DNA of 11,308 bases. It comes from Candidatus Obscuribacterales bacterium. Its GTDB lineage: Bacteria; Cyanobacteriota; Vampirovibrionia; Obscuribacterales; Obscuribacteraceae. Below the pieces are notes generated by a model. The model was not told where the DNA came from. It did no database searches and worked only from the letters and a program-made list of their open reading frames with translations. Positions 1-6,641 of this stretch are shown in pieces. Both the position numbers and the translations under genes were made by a program. Positions within the stretch are counted from its first letter, which is position 1. Every line of letters starts with the position of its first letter. Where the stretch lies: positions 1-11,308 of the forward strand of contig JAKFVJ010000057.1 of the NCBI GenBank assembly GCA_021732245.1, read 5' to 3'.

Positions 1-202
1 GGACAGTCCAATCCGGCAAGTCGGATGAAGCTGATAACCAAGGGCGCAGAGGATGGGACGTCTTATGCACCAGGGTAGAAGCAGGCTTATAAGCATTATT
101 AGCCTCTTCATCGCTGAGATATCCTTTCGCTAGTCTCTTGGCGGCTCATCACGGGTATTATTCTAGTGTAACGCTGAAAATTTCCTTGTGAATTGGTTTG
201 CC
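1..202. other. Upstream non-coding stretch, no supported gene
   Basis: No gene can be supported here. Two plus frames are open from the window edge, ending at a TAG at 76-78 and a TAA at 90-92. Either could be the last codons of an upstream gene, but neither short peptide is recognisable. A minus frame from an ATG at 111 is open to position 1 (37 codons), also without a recognisable product. The stretch contains a weak hairpin (84-104) and a TATTAT hexamer (156-161) that could be a -10 element for the first operon. The -35 region at normal spacing is poor, so a promoter here is only possible. Confidence 0.5.
84..104 (+). other. Imperfect hairpin, possible 3' end of an upstream transcript
   Basis: GGCT-T-ATAA pairs with TTAT-T-AGCC around a GCA loop, giving two four-base-pair blocks separated by a T-T mismatch. 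No T-run follows (the next bases are TCTTCATCG), so it is not a standard intrinsic terminator. It may mark the end of a gene to the left, or may be chance. Confidence 0.2.
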
Positions 203-1360
203 ATGAAGGTTCTCCACTGTATACATTCTGTAAATCCAGCCGGTGGCGGACCAATCGAGTTCATTCGGCAGGTAGTCCAGCTGCACTTAAGACACGGCAC
301 AGAGATTGAAATCATTTGCCTGGATAGTCCCGATGACCCCTGGGTAAAAGACTTTCCCTGCCCAGTTCATGCCCTGGGACCCGGCTTTCTAAGCTACGGC
401 TTCAGCTGGCGATGGTTTCAATGGCTAAGAGCCAATAGAAAGAAATACGACATTGTCGTTGTGAATGGAATTTGGCAGTATTCCTCTTTTGGCACGTGGC
501 TCGCTCTCAAGGATACGGATACTCCCTATGTAGTCTTTACTCATGGCATGCTTGATCCCTGGTTTAAACAACACTACCCGTTAAAACATCTGAAAAAGAG
601 CCTGTATTGGCCATTTGCTGAGTATTGGGTTTTGAAAGATGCCAAGGCTGTTCTATTTACCTCAGAAGAAGAACGTATTCTGTCATTCCAGTCTTTTCCT
701 ATCTATGAATGCAATCAGGTGGTAATCGGTTATGGTGCCGCCTCACCACCTAATTCGCCGGATATTTTGAAGAAGCAGTTTGCGGAATTATTTCCTGAGC
801 TTGCCGACAAGCGAATTTTCTTGTTTCTCGGTCGTGTGCATGAGAAAAAAGGTTGCGATCTCTTGCTTGAAGCCTTTGCAAAAGTAGCGACCGATAGAAA
901 ACTGCACCTGATTATTGCCGGACCGGCAATGGAGCATTATTTGGCAAGGTTGCAAGACCTGGCACGAGAGTTGGGTATTCAGTCGCGAGTGACGTGGGCT
1001 GGAATGGTCAACGGTCATGCTAAGTGGTCAGCTATTTGTAACGCCGAGGCGTTAATTCTGCCTTCGCATCAAGAGAATTTTGGTGTCGTTGTTGCCGAGG
1101 CGCTTGGTTGCAATGTACCTGTGCTTATATCCAACAAGGTAAATATCTGGAGAGAAATTCTGGCGGCTAAAGCAGGATTTGTGGCAAGTGACACCCTCGA
1201 AGGCACCGAAGAGTTGATCAACTCCTGGCTTGAGTTAAATGAAAATGAGCGCCTCAAGATGAAAGAGAATGCCGGAAAGTGTTTTATCCACTACTTTGAC
1301 GTGGAGATGGCTTTTAACAGGTTAATGATTCTATTTCAAGAACTTGCAGGAGTGGGCTAG
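203..1360 (+). CDS. GT4-family glycosyltransferase
   Basis: Retaining GT-B glycosyltransferase expected to move a sugar from a nucleotide donor to a growing surface glycan at the cytoplasmic face of the membrane. I chose the ATG at 203 (385 residues) because it opens directly on the first Rossmann strand (MKVLHCIHSV) and its glycine-rich loop NPAGGGP (residues 11-17). An in-frame GTG at 188 would add only MNWFA. The N-terminal domain has HGMLDPW (about 114-120), a motif I associate with exopolysaccharide GT4 enzymes. The C-terminal donor domain has FLGRVHEKKG (208-217) and the E-x7-E pair E291/E299 in HQENFGVVVAEAL. It heads a three-gene plus-strand unit with a nine-base gap to the acetyltransferase. 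No Shine-Dalgarno precedes either start. Fold and class are sure; donor and acceptor are unknown. Confidence 0.93.
   Translation: MKVLHCIHSVNPAGGGPIEFIRQVVQLHLRHGTEIEIICLDSPDDPWVKDFPCPVHALGPGFLSYGFSWRWFQWLRANRKKYDIVVVNGIWQYSSFGTWLALKDTDTPYVVFTHGMLDPWFKQHYPLKHLKKSLYWPFAEYWVLKDAKAVLFTSEEERILSFQSFPIYECNQVVIGYGAASPPNSPDILKKQFAELFPELADKRIFLFLGRVHEKKGCDLLLEAFAKVATDRKLHLIIAGPAMEHYLARLQDLARELGIQSRVTWAGMVNGHAKWSAICNAEALILPSHQENFGVVVAEALGCNVPVLISNKVNIWREILAAKAGFVASDTLEGTEELINSWLELNENERLKMKENAGKCFIHYFDVEMAFNRLMILFQELAGVG
914..930. repeat. 17-base perfect inverted repeat inside the first GT4 gene
   Basis: ATTGCCGG, a central A, and CCGGCAAT form an eight-base perfect palindrome with one central base, in codons for I-A-G-P-A-M. 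It is also two opposed copies of the TTGCCGG word common in this window. It could be a protein-binding site or chance from local word bias. Confidence 0.4.
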
Positions 1361-1363
1361 AAT
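1358..1363 (+). promoter_or_regulatory. Possible internal -10 element (TAGAAT) before the acetyltransferase
   Basis: TAGAAT matches the TATAAT consensus at five of six positions and ends six bases before the ATG at 1370, so transcription would start at or next to the A of the start codon. Its first three bases are the TAG stop of the preceding gene. The -35 region at 17-base spacing (TTCAAG, 1335-1340) is weak. It could also be chance in AT-rich DNA. Confidence 0.25.
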
Positions 1364-1369
1364 CAATAT

Positions 1370-1966
1370 ATGCGCAGTAAACGTACTTATGACCAAAAGT
1401 CAGCATATGAATCGGGTAGACCGCTTGCCGGACGCCTGTTGCAGATAATATGGGACTATGCATGGCTTGTCTTTTGCAGTTGGACGCCCAAGGCGTTTAA
1501 TCCGTGGCGCTTGTTTTGGTTGAGGCTATTTGGCGCACACCTCTATGGCACGCCTTTTGTGCATCAGAGGGCAAGAATTCTTGTGCCCTGGAACTTAACA
1601 ATGCACCATCGTAGTGCTTTGGGGGACAGGGCAAATGCTTATACACTTGATGAAATTGAGCTCAAAGCAAGATGCACTATTGCCCAGGAAGCTTATCTGT
1701 GTACTGGTACGCATAAGTTCGATGACATTAACATTCCCTTGCAGACAGCTAGGATAGTTGTTGGCGAAGACGCCTTTGTGGGAGCTCGCGCATTTGTTTT
1801 GCCTGGTGTCAATGTTGGTGACGGTTCCGTGATTGGCGCTTGTGCCGTTGTCTCTGCCGATGTGCCACCATGGATGATAGCGGCAGGTAATCCAGCGCGT
1901 CTAATGGGCAAGCGAGTAATTTCTCAATCAGAAACGCGCTCGTCAGATCTTTCCTTTAATCCGTAA
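1370..1966 (+). CDS. wcaF: WcaF-like polysaccharide O-acetyltransferase
   Basis: Left-handed beta-helix acetyltransferase, expected to transfer acetyl from acetyl-CoA to a sugar hydroxyl of the glycan being built. It resembles E. coli colanic-acid WcaF along its length (198 residues here): the N-terminal WRLFWLRLFGAHL segment (46-58), then imperfect hexapeptide repeats with YLCTGTHKFDD (109-119). The His (H115) is the expected catalytic base of this family. The helix runs on through IVVGEDAFVGARAFVLPGV (129-147) and ends at GNPARLMG (173-180), the usual end of such domains. A short polar tail of about 18 residues follows. It sits nine bases after the first GT4 and seven bases before the GT2, so co-transcription is likely. 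An AGGAG at 1348-1352 is too far upstream to be a good ribosome site. The acceptor sugar is unknown. Confidence 0.92.
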   Translation: MRSKRTYDQKSAYESGRPLAGRLLQIIWDYAWLVFCSWTPKAFNPWRLFWLRLFGAHLYGTPFVHQRARILVPWNLTMHHRSALGDRANAYTLDEIELKARCTIAQEAYLCTGTHKFDDINIPLQTARIVVGEDAFVGARAFVLPGVNVGDGSVIGACAVVSADVPPWMIAAGNPARLMGKRVISQSETRSSDLSFNP

Positions 1967-1973
1967 CTGCGAA

Positions 1974-2819
1974 ATGAACAAAGTACCGGTAAGTTTTATC
2001 GTGCCTATTAAAAATGAAGAAGGCAATTTGCCGCGCTGTTTGTCATCTATACAATGGGCAAATGAAATATTTGTGGTCGATTCGCAAAGCACGGATAAGT
2101 CCGTTGCCATTGCTGAATCACACGGGGCAAAGGTAGTACAGTTTCAATTCTCGGGCACATGGCCGAAGAAAAAGAATTGGTCACTGGATAATTTGCCGTT
2201 TAGTAATGAATGGGTGTTTATTCTTGATGCCGATGAGGTTTTGCCTGAGGGGTTTGAAGAAGAGGTCAGACAGATTGTCGGAGCTAATAATGATGTTGCC
2301 GGTTATTGGGTTAACAGACGTTTCCAATTTATGGGAAAGTGGTTGAAGCATGCGTATTATCCGAATTGGAACTTGCGCCTTTTTAAACACAAACTTGGTC
2401 GCTACGAAAAACTGACGGAAATAGACACGGCAAGTGGTGATAACGAAGTCCATGAGCATGTTGTTGTTGAGGGTAAGACCGCGCATATGAAAGCGGAGAT
2501 GGATCACTATGCGTTTCCCACGGTGGAAGTATTTTTAGAAAAACATGATCGTTATTCTAATTGGGAAGCACGGGTAGCGTGTGATGAATATGAGGGAAAA
2601 AGCGCCTCGTCAATTCAAGATAAAAACGTTGGTTTTAGACGCAAACTTCGCGCCTTCTCGCGTGCCTTGCCGTTTCGTCCATTGATGCGTTTTCTCTATG
2701 TCTATATTTGGCAAAAAGGATTTTTAGACGGCATTGAAGGCTATTACTTTGCACGTCTTCATGGCTTCTACGAATTTCTCATCGTTGCCAAAACGTATGA
2801 ACTTAAAAAGCGCAAATAA
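1974..2819 (+). CDS. WaaE/KdtX-like GT2 glycosyltransferase
   Basis: Inverting GT-A glycosyltransferase (281 residues) of the branch that includes the LPS-core beta-1,4-glucosyltransferase WaaE/KdtX. Visible are the nucleotide-binding start SFIVPIKNEEGNLPRCL (7-23), VDSQSTDKS (35-43), the metal-binding DADE (85-88), and the family's central NEVHEHVVV (157-165). A conserved C-terminal amphipathic segment follows, from QKGFLDGIEGYYFARLHG (247-264), probably membrane-associated. It lies seven bases after the acetyltransferase stop with no ribosome site (CTGCGAA before ATG), suggesting translational coupling. Its TAA abuts the TAG of the opposing FkbM gene with no base between. A sugar other than glucose is quite possible; the substrate is not readable from sequence. 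Confidence 0.92.
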   Translation: MNKVPVSFIVPIKNEEGNLPRCLSSIQWANEIFVVDSQSTDKSVAIAESHGAKVVQFQFSGTWPKKKNWSLDNLPFSNEWVFILDADEVLPEGFEEEVRQIVGANNDVAGYWVNRRFQFMGKWLKHAYYPNWNLRLFKHKLGRYEKLTEIDTASGDNEVHEHVVVEGKTAHMKAEMDHYAFPTVEVFLEKHDRYSNWEARVACDEYEGKSASSIQDKNVGFRRKLRAFSRALPFRPLMRFLYVYIWQKGFLDGIEGYYFARLHGFYEFLIVAKTYELKKRK

Positions 2820-2829
2820 CTATTTTGCG
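2802..2829 (-). terminator. Candidate intrinsic terminator of the first FkbM gene
   Basis: Read on the minus strand, CGCAAA (2829-2824) pairs with TTTGCG (2816-2811), leaving a seven-base loop that contains the FkbM stop codon. The next bases read CTTTTTAAG (2810-2802), a short U-tract. The stem is only six base pairs, three of them G-C, so termination may be weak. The element lies mostly inside the last codons of the opposing GT2 gene. No U-tract is present for transcripts on the plus strand. Confidence 0.35.
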
Positions 2830-3680
2830 ATGAAGCGAACTACGGGTTTAATCGAATCATAAATTTGAGCGGCGGGTAGTTCTTGTCCAGCACAGGAATA
2901 AAATCGGTAATTGTGTTTTTCCAGTTCATCAGTGACTAGTTTTGGTTTGATGCCGCGTTCTTCCAAGTAGTTAAGGTGTAGTTCTAGGCAGATTGCCGGT
3001 TTTTTCTTTGAGAGCAATTCTTCTGCGCCCTTTAGAGCTTCAAGTTCAAAGCCCTCAACGTCGATTTTCAATAAATCCGGATAGATATTTAAACGTTGGC
3101 ACTCCAGATCAAGCGTTGTCACCTCAATGGACATTGTCTTGACGGAATTGTCAGAGGGTAGAATCTGCACGAAACCCGTATCCTCCAATGCCAGATCTAA
3201 CGAGCCTTCTTCGTTGCCAATTGCTTTTGGTTTCAGGCGCAACTGAGTCTCTAACTGGTTTATGGCAATGAGCGTTTCAATTTTTGACTTCATCACCGGT
3301 GATGGTTCAAAAGCAATTGCTCTTTTGTCTTTTCCCATTCGGCAAAAAAGTAGTGAGAAAAGCCCAGCATAAGCGCCGGCGTCAAATAGGACTTTCGCTT
3401 CTTTGGCTAAGGCAATGAAGGCTCGTGACTCCTCAATACAGTCGGCATTCTGCACAAACTGGTAATCGACGTTTGGCTTGAATTCTTCGTTTATGTATAA
3501 GTCTAAGTCGTTAGTGATTTTGGCTAAGAGTCCCCTATCGCTTGGCTGAAAGGAAACATTAAAAGGCAGCTGACTGTCAGTCCAGCCGTGTAGTTTTTTT
3601 CTCAGTGGCGATTTCACACATTCCGGCAAATACTTGACGGCTAATGATCGCCAAAATCTTTTTGAGCCAATTTCATTCAT
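2820..3680 (-). CDS. FkbM-family SAM-dependent methyltransferase (copy 1)
   Basis: FkbM-type class I methyltransferase, expected to O-methylate a sugar of the polysaccharide using S-adenosylmethionine. The frame is open back to 3746, but I chose the ATG at 3680 (286 residues, MNEIGSKRF): the extra 22 residues look non-conserved and would overlap the divergent GT2 start. From this start, SAM motif I is FDAGAYAGLFSLLF (99-112), the acidic strand II is AFEPSP (123-128), and the family hallmark LLKIDVEGFELEALKGAEELL spans about 203-223. No signal peptide or membrane segment. It is a single minus-strand gene: head-to-head with the GT2 at 3718 and tail-to-tail with the GT2 ending at 2819. A TACAAT hexamer lies seven bases before the ATG and no Shine-Dalgarno is seen. 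Target sugar unknown. Confidence 0.9.
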   Translation of the reverse strand: MNEIGSKRFWRSLAVKYLPECVKSPLRKKLHGWTDSQLPFNVSFQPSDRGLLAKITNDLDLYINEEFKPNVDYQFVQNADCIEESRAFIALAKEAKVLFDAGAYAGLFSLLFCRMGKDKRAIAFEPSPVMKSKIETLIAINQLETQLRLKPKAIGNEEGSLDLALEDTGFVQILPSDNSVKTMSIEVTTLDLECQRLNIYPDLLKIDVEGFELEALKGAEELLSKKKPAICLELHLNYLEERGIKPKLVTDELEKHNYRFYSCAGQELPAAQIYDSIKPVVRFIAK

Positions 3681-3717
3681 GGCTCTAATTGTAATTGGAT
3701 TTGCTAAAGTTAGGCTC
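3681..3717. promoter_or_regulatory. Overlapping divergent promoter region
   Basis: These 37 bases separate two opposing ATGs. On the minus strand TACAAT (3693-3688, five of six consensus bases) ends seven bases before the ATG at 3680. On the plus strand TAAAGT (3705-3710), preceded by TG at the extended -10 position (3702-3703), ends seven bases before the ATG at 3718. Neither has a good -35. Each polymerase footprint would cover the other's -10, so the two start sites would compete. This is inference from short motifs. Confidence 0.35.
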
Positions 3718-4689
3718 ATGACTGTAAAGCTTGTTGCTATTGTCAACTCATTTAATCGCTTGCCGCTTATGCAAGAAGGGCTGCCCAGTCTTGTTGCCGC
3801 ACTTAAGGACGTTGATTATCCGTCGGCAATTGTAATTTTCGACGCCGGCTCAACAGATGGCAGCCTTGAATGGATAAAAGAATATTCGCGTGAGAGCGGC
3901 ACTCGGATCGAACTCATAATTCCCGAGCCTGGTGATGATACCTCATTTAGTGGCGGGATTAATCGTGCTACCAGGTACGCAGCCGATTGCTTCCCGCAAC
4001 TTGAGTACTATTTCTTCTTTGAAACGGATAATTTTATATCTTCAGCTACGCCTTTGAAAAAAGCACTTAAGTTGCTTACGTCCATAAGTTATCTGGCAGC
4101 TGTCGGTTTTACAGTGACTAAGCACTCCGGCGAGCCTGCCGGCATCGGTTGTTCTTTTCCGACGGTTTTGCAATTTGTTTTAGGTCAACACCTGACCTGC
4201 ATGCTTCATCTCGATCAACCAATCAGACACGAATGGCAACAGGAAGATCAAGAAGATCAGCAAATTGAATGGACAATTTGTGATGTTGTATTTACTAGTC
4301 CCCTGGTCGTTCGACGAACCGCGTGGGAGAAAAGTCGAGGGCTGGATGCTCGTGAATTTCCATTTTCGGATTGCGATGTTGATTGGGCTTGGCGCTTATC
4401 AAAACTCGGATGGAAGCTGGCTGTTATTAAGGCAACTGGTGTGATTCACGACAACAGAGAAACTTTGTCTGAGTGGTCCGGCAAGAGAGTTATCCATTTT
4501 CATCATGCGCGTATGAAGCTTTTAAAAAGACACGCGCAGGATGTCGCATCTCTAAAACCGCTCTTATTTGCCAGACATGCAGCAGAGTATGTTCTTTTAA
4601 AGGCGCTTCGTTTGAGTGGTAAGGCGAGTCCGGAAAAGGTTGAATTGCGCAAGCAATTAATGCGTACTGTTTTTAATGAGTACGACTGA
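3718..4689 (+). CDS. GT2-family (rhamnosyltransferase-like) glycosyltransferase
   Basis: GT-A glycosyltransferase of 323 residues from the ATG at 3718 (MTVKLVAIVNSFNRL). The frame is open from 3634, but the extra 28 residues lie antisense to the FkbM N-terminus and do not look like part of the fold. Visible are FDAGSTDGS (41-49), corresponding to the usual (V)DNgStDgS, and ETDN (102-105) where most relatives have DDD or DxD. Further on, VVRRTAWEKSRGLDAREF is followed by SDCDVDWAWRLSKLGW (217-232), the acceptor/catalytic (E)DxDW block, then GVIHDN (241-246). This order is typical of rhamnosyl/galactofuranosyl-type GT2 enzymes. A short QEDQEDQQ run is also present. It is a one-gene plus-strand unit ending three bases before the opposing GT9 stop. 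Sugar specificity is inferred only from family resemblance. Confidence 0.9.
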   Translation: MTVKLVAIVNSFNRLPLMQEGLPSLVAALKDVDYPSAIVIFDAGSTDGSLEWIKEYSRESGTRIELIIPEPGDDTSFSGGINRATRYAADCFPQLEYYFFFETDNFISSATPLKKALKLLTSISYLAAVGFTVTKHSGEPAGIGCSFPTVLQFVLGQHLTCMLHLDQPIRHEWQQEDQEDQQIEWTICDVVFTSPLVVRRTAWEKSRGLDAREFPFSDCDVDWAWRLSKLGWKLAVIKATGVIHDNRETLSEWSGKRVIHFHHARMKLLKRHAQDVASLKPLLFARHAAEYVLLKALRLSGKASPEKVELRKQLMRTVFNEYD

Positions 4690-4692
4690 AGG

Positions 4693-5769
4693 CTAGAGCA
4701 ATTTGTTTACAACAGCCAGTACTTCACCTGGTTTATAGATCGTCTTTCGCTCTGCGTTTTTGCCAAGACAGTGTGTGAGGTCGGGATAACCCCACTGTGA
4801 CATATGCTGTTTGCTGTCAGTGAAGTATTCCCCGAGTGGTATCACATGTGGAATGCCAAAAGCCGCTGCCGCGTGCATCAACATGCTTGAATTGCAGATA
4901 ACTAAGTGGCTTGTCGCCACCAGCGCTAAAGCTTGTCTGAGACTTAGTTTGCCTGCGAGACTTCCGGCATTCTTCAAATCTTTGCATAAAGCTGATGCAT
5001 TCTCTACGTCTTTCTCAGCCCCGACTACGATAATTTCTAACGATTGGTTATCTAATTGCTCAAGCAATTGTCTGTAACTTTCGATCGGCCAGCACTTTGT
5101 AGCAAATCCGCCGCCTGGACCGACCACAATTCTTTTGACAGCCTTTTTCTGCCAGGTATTTTCAGCTGCTAATTTTTCTTCTTCGGACAGAAATACCTGT
5201 GGATAGATGCTGGGTAATTCAGTGGCACCAAGAATTTCTGCGTAGCGCAAAGCCTGCTGTCCGACGTGCTCATCATGGTTGTAATTGACAAAGCTGTGGG
5301 CTCCTGAGTGCCCACCGGCAAAGCCTCTGACGCCTATTCGGTACGGAATTCCTGCTTTGATGAGCAAAAGTTGTCCAAAGGGGCTGCCGACTACATCTAT
5401 CGCTACGTCGAAATGACTATCGGACAGCCGTTGTGCCTCAGTCGAGGTAAGGATATAAGTCAGTGCTGTATTGAGGCTTTGATCCACTATTACCTGATTG
5501 TGCCAGGGTGCGTTCATCGGCAAGACTTCACTTATATAGGGATTCAATTCCAAAAGAGGTTTTGCCCAGTCGCCAACGCCGGCTACGATTTTGGCATTGG
5601 GATATAGGTCGTGAAGTGCCTGAAATAAAGGCGTAATTACAAGTAAGTCCCCTAAGTCATTGTTTCTCAGAACAAAAATAGACTCAGGGGTGGCAGCGGC
5701 AGCGCCAGTAGGGACAAAGCGACTTGCCAACCACACGAGAGCTTCAGCTATATCCCGCTTCCAAGACAT
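4693..5769 (-). CDS. GT9-family (heptosyltransferase-type) glycosyltransferase
   Basis: GT-B enzyme of the ADP-heptose:LPS heptosyltransferase family, 358 residues, near the usual length. The N-terminal domain opens at IFVLRNNDLGDLLVITPL (31-48), with the conserved GD pair (D41 in the place of the WaaC catalytic Asp). HDEHVGQQALRYAEILGA (165-182) is a typical linker helix. The C-terminal domain has VVGPGGG (215-221), KCWPIESYRQLLEQL (225-239, K225 at the conserved phosphate-contacting Lys) and ICNSSMLMHAAAAFGIP (291-307). In that last motif the family normally has N-D-S/T-G; here Ser294 replaces the Asp. The gene is a single minus-strand unit, three bases from the opposing GT2 stop. No Shine-Dalgarno precedes the ATG, but TATTAT ends six bases before it. 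No ADP-heptose synthesis genes are nearby, so the donor could be another sugar. Confidence 0.92.
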   Translation of the reverse strand: MSWKRDIAEALVWLASRFVPTGAAAATPESIFVLRNNDLGDLLVITPLFQALHDLYPNAKIVAGVGDWAKPLLELNPYISEVLPMNAPWHNQVIVDQSLNTALTYILTSTEAQRLSDSHFDVAIDVVGSPFGQLLLIKAGIPYRIGVRGFAGGHSGAHSFVNYNHDEHVGQQALRYAEILGATELPSIYPQVFLSEEEKLAAENTWQKKAVKRIVVGPGGGFATKCWPIESYRQLLEQLDNQSLEIIVVGAEKDVENASALCKDLKNAGSLAGKLSLRQALALVATSHLVICNSSMLMHAAAAFGIPHVIPLGEYFTDSKQHMSQWGYPDLTHCLGKNAERKTIYKPGEVLAVVNKLL

Positions 5770-5775
5770 AGGTGA

Positions 5776-5781
5776 ATAATA
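5776..5781 (-). promoter_or_regulatory. Possible -10 element (TATTAT) for the GT9 gene
   Basis: On the minus strand TATTAT (five of six consensus bases) is followed by TCACCT and then the ATG at 5769. The implied transcription start is the start codon itself, and no purine-rich ribosome site is available. No convincing -35 sits 16-18 bases upstream. The 69-base gap 5770-5838 also has to hold the promoter of the divergent methyltransferase; the only hints there are TTATAT at 5822-5827 and TATAGT at 5810-5815. Confidence 0.3.
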
Positions 5782-5838
5782 CTATGTCCTGGCTTGCCTC
5801 ACACCTACTTATAGTGCTAGGTTATATCCGAGCAAAAT

Positions 5839-6636
5839 ATGGATCTAAAGCAATTAGAGCAAAATTGGAATGAGTTCGGCAGAAGGGATCCCTTCTGGGC
5901 GATTCTTTCTTTTCCGGGCAAGGAAGGCAATAAGTGGAACCTGGACGAGTTTTTCCGCACCGGTAGAGACGAAATTAGTAAGGCTCTTGAATTCGTCGGG
6001 CAGCAGGGATTGCGAATTAATCACGGTTCGGCGCTTGATTTTGGCTGTGGTGCCGGCAGATTAACCCAGGCGTTGGCACAACGTTTCGATAAAACCTATG
6101 GCGTTGATATTGCTGAATCGATGATCAAATTGGCAAAAGAATACAATCAATATCCGCAAAACTGTTTCTATGAAGTAAATAAAGCACCCAATTTGTCGCA
6201 GTTTGCCAATGGACAGTTTGACTTCATTTACTCTTGTCGTGTCTTGCAGCACATGAAACCTGAGTATGCCCTCAATTACATTAGAGAATTCATTCGCATA
6301 CTGGCACCTGGTGGTGTCATTGTTTTTCAAGAACCGACAGAAAAATTGCCGGAACAAAATATTCAAATCTTGGAGGCACCAAAAGGTATAAAAGCGGTAG
6401 TAAAAAGTCTTATGCCGCGCCCACTCTTGAATTGGTACTTCAAGACGCGAATGGACTATTTGCTGAAGCAGCACCAGCAAGCACCTCAAATGGAAATGTA
6501 TGGAGTTCCTGTTGAGGAAATGAAAAGGTTTGTTGAATCCCACGGTGCCATTGTCAAAGCTGTTGTTCCGGACGATAGTTGTAGCGATTGGCGTAGTTAT
6601 TGCTACTGCATAACGAATGACAATGGAAATAGCTGA
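5839..6636 (+). CDS. Class I SAM-dependent methyltransferase
   Basis: Cytoplasmic methyltransferase (265 residues) of the Methyltransf_11/UbiE-like type. The N-terminal 60 residues (with EFGRRDPFWAILSF, 12-25, and FFRTGRDEI, 38-46) form a helical cap. Motif I is LDFGCGAGRLTQAL (66-79), the acidic strand II GVDIAESMI (88-96), motif IV FDFIYSCRVLQHM (127-139), and post-motif RILAPGGVIVFQEP (153-166). The C-terminal 95 residues probably form an acceptor-binding lid ending in the Cys/Tyr-rich WRSYCYCI (251-258). It heads a plus-strand unit with a GT4 five bases downstream, so a sugar O-methyltransferase role is the natural inference, but small-molecule or lipid substrates cannot be excluded. No ribosome site is evident before the ATG. 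Confidence 0.9.
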   Translation: MDLKQLEQNWNEFGRRDPFWAILSFPGKEGNKWNLDEFFRTGRDEISKALEFVGQQGLRINHGSALDFGCGAGRLTQALAQRFDKTYGVDIAESMIKLAKEYNQYPQNCFYEVNKAPNLSQFANGQFDFIYSCRVLQHMKPEYALNYIREFIRILAPGGVIVFQEPTEKLPEQNIQILEAPKGIKAVVKSLMPRPLLNWYFKTRMDYLLKQHQQAPQMEMYGVPVEEMKRFVESHGAIVKAVVPDDSCSDWRSYCYCITNDNGNS

Positions 6637-6641
6637 AGGAC

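Noticed and set aside
1..111. Minus-strand frame from an ATG at 111, open to the window edge, with a hydrophobic start
   Set aside because: Only 37 codons are visible, with no ribosome site and no recognisable sequence; too little to call a gene or a signal peptide.
2181..2507. A 108-codon minus-strand open frame inside the GT2 gene
   Set aside because: Antisense shadow; the plus frame carries the full GT2 motif set.
3681..3746. Longer versions of the FkbM gene (start 3746 or 3719) and of the GT2 gene (start 3634)
   Set aside because: The extensions overlap each other antisense, look unlike either family, and the shorter starts begin cleanly at the expected folds.
4235..4265. Short GAAGATCA-type tandem repetition coding QEDQEDQQ
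   Set aside because: Only about two imperfect units within coding sequence; probably an acidic loop rather than a phase-variation tract.
4663..4684. Inverted repeat CGTACT / AGTACG with a ten-base loop near the GT2/GT9 junction
   Set aside because: No U-tract follows on either strand and the loop is large; not a supportable terminator.
5308..5607. A 99-codon plus-strand open frame
   Set aside because: Antisense to the well-conserved GT9 gene and without recognisable domains.
6061..6543. A 160-codon open frame on the minus strand
   Set aside because: It lies wholly antisense to the methyltransferase, whose SAM motifs are intact; the peptide has no family motif and is rich in shadow-like Phe/Leu/Arg runs.
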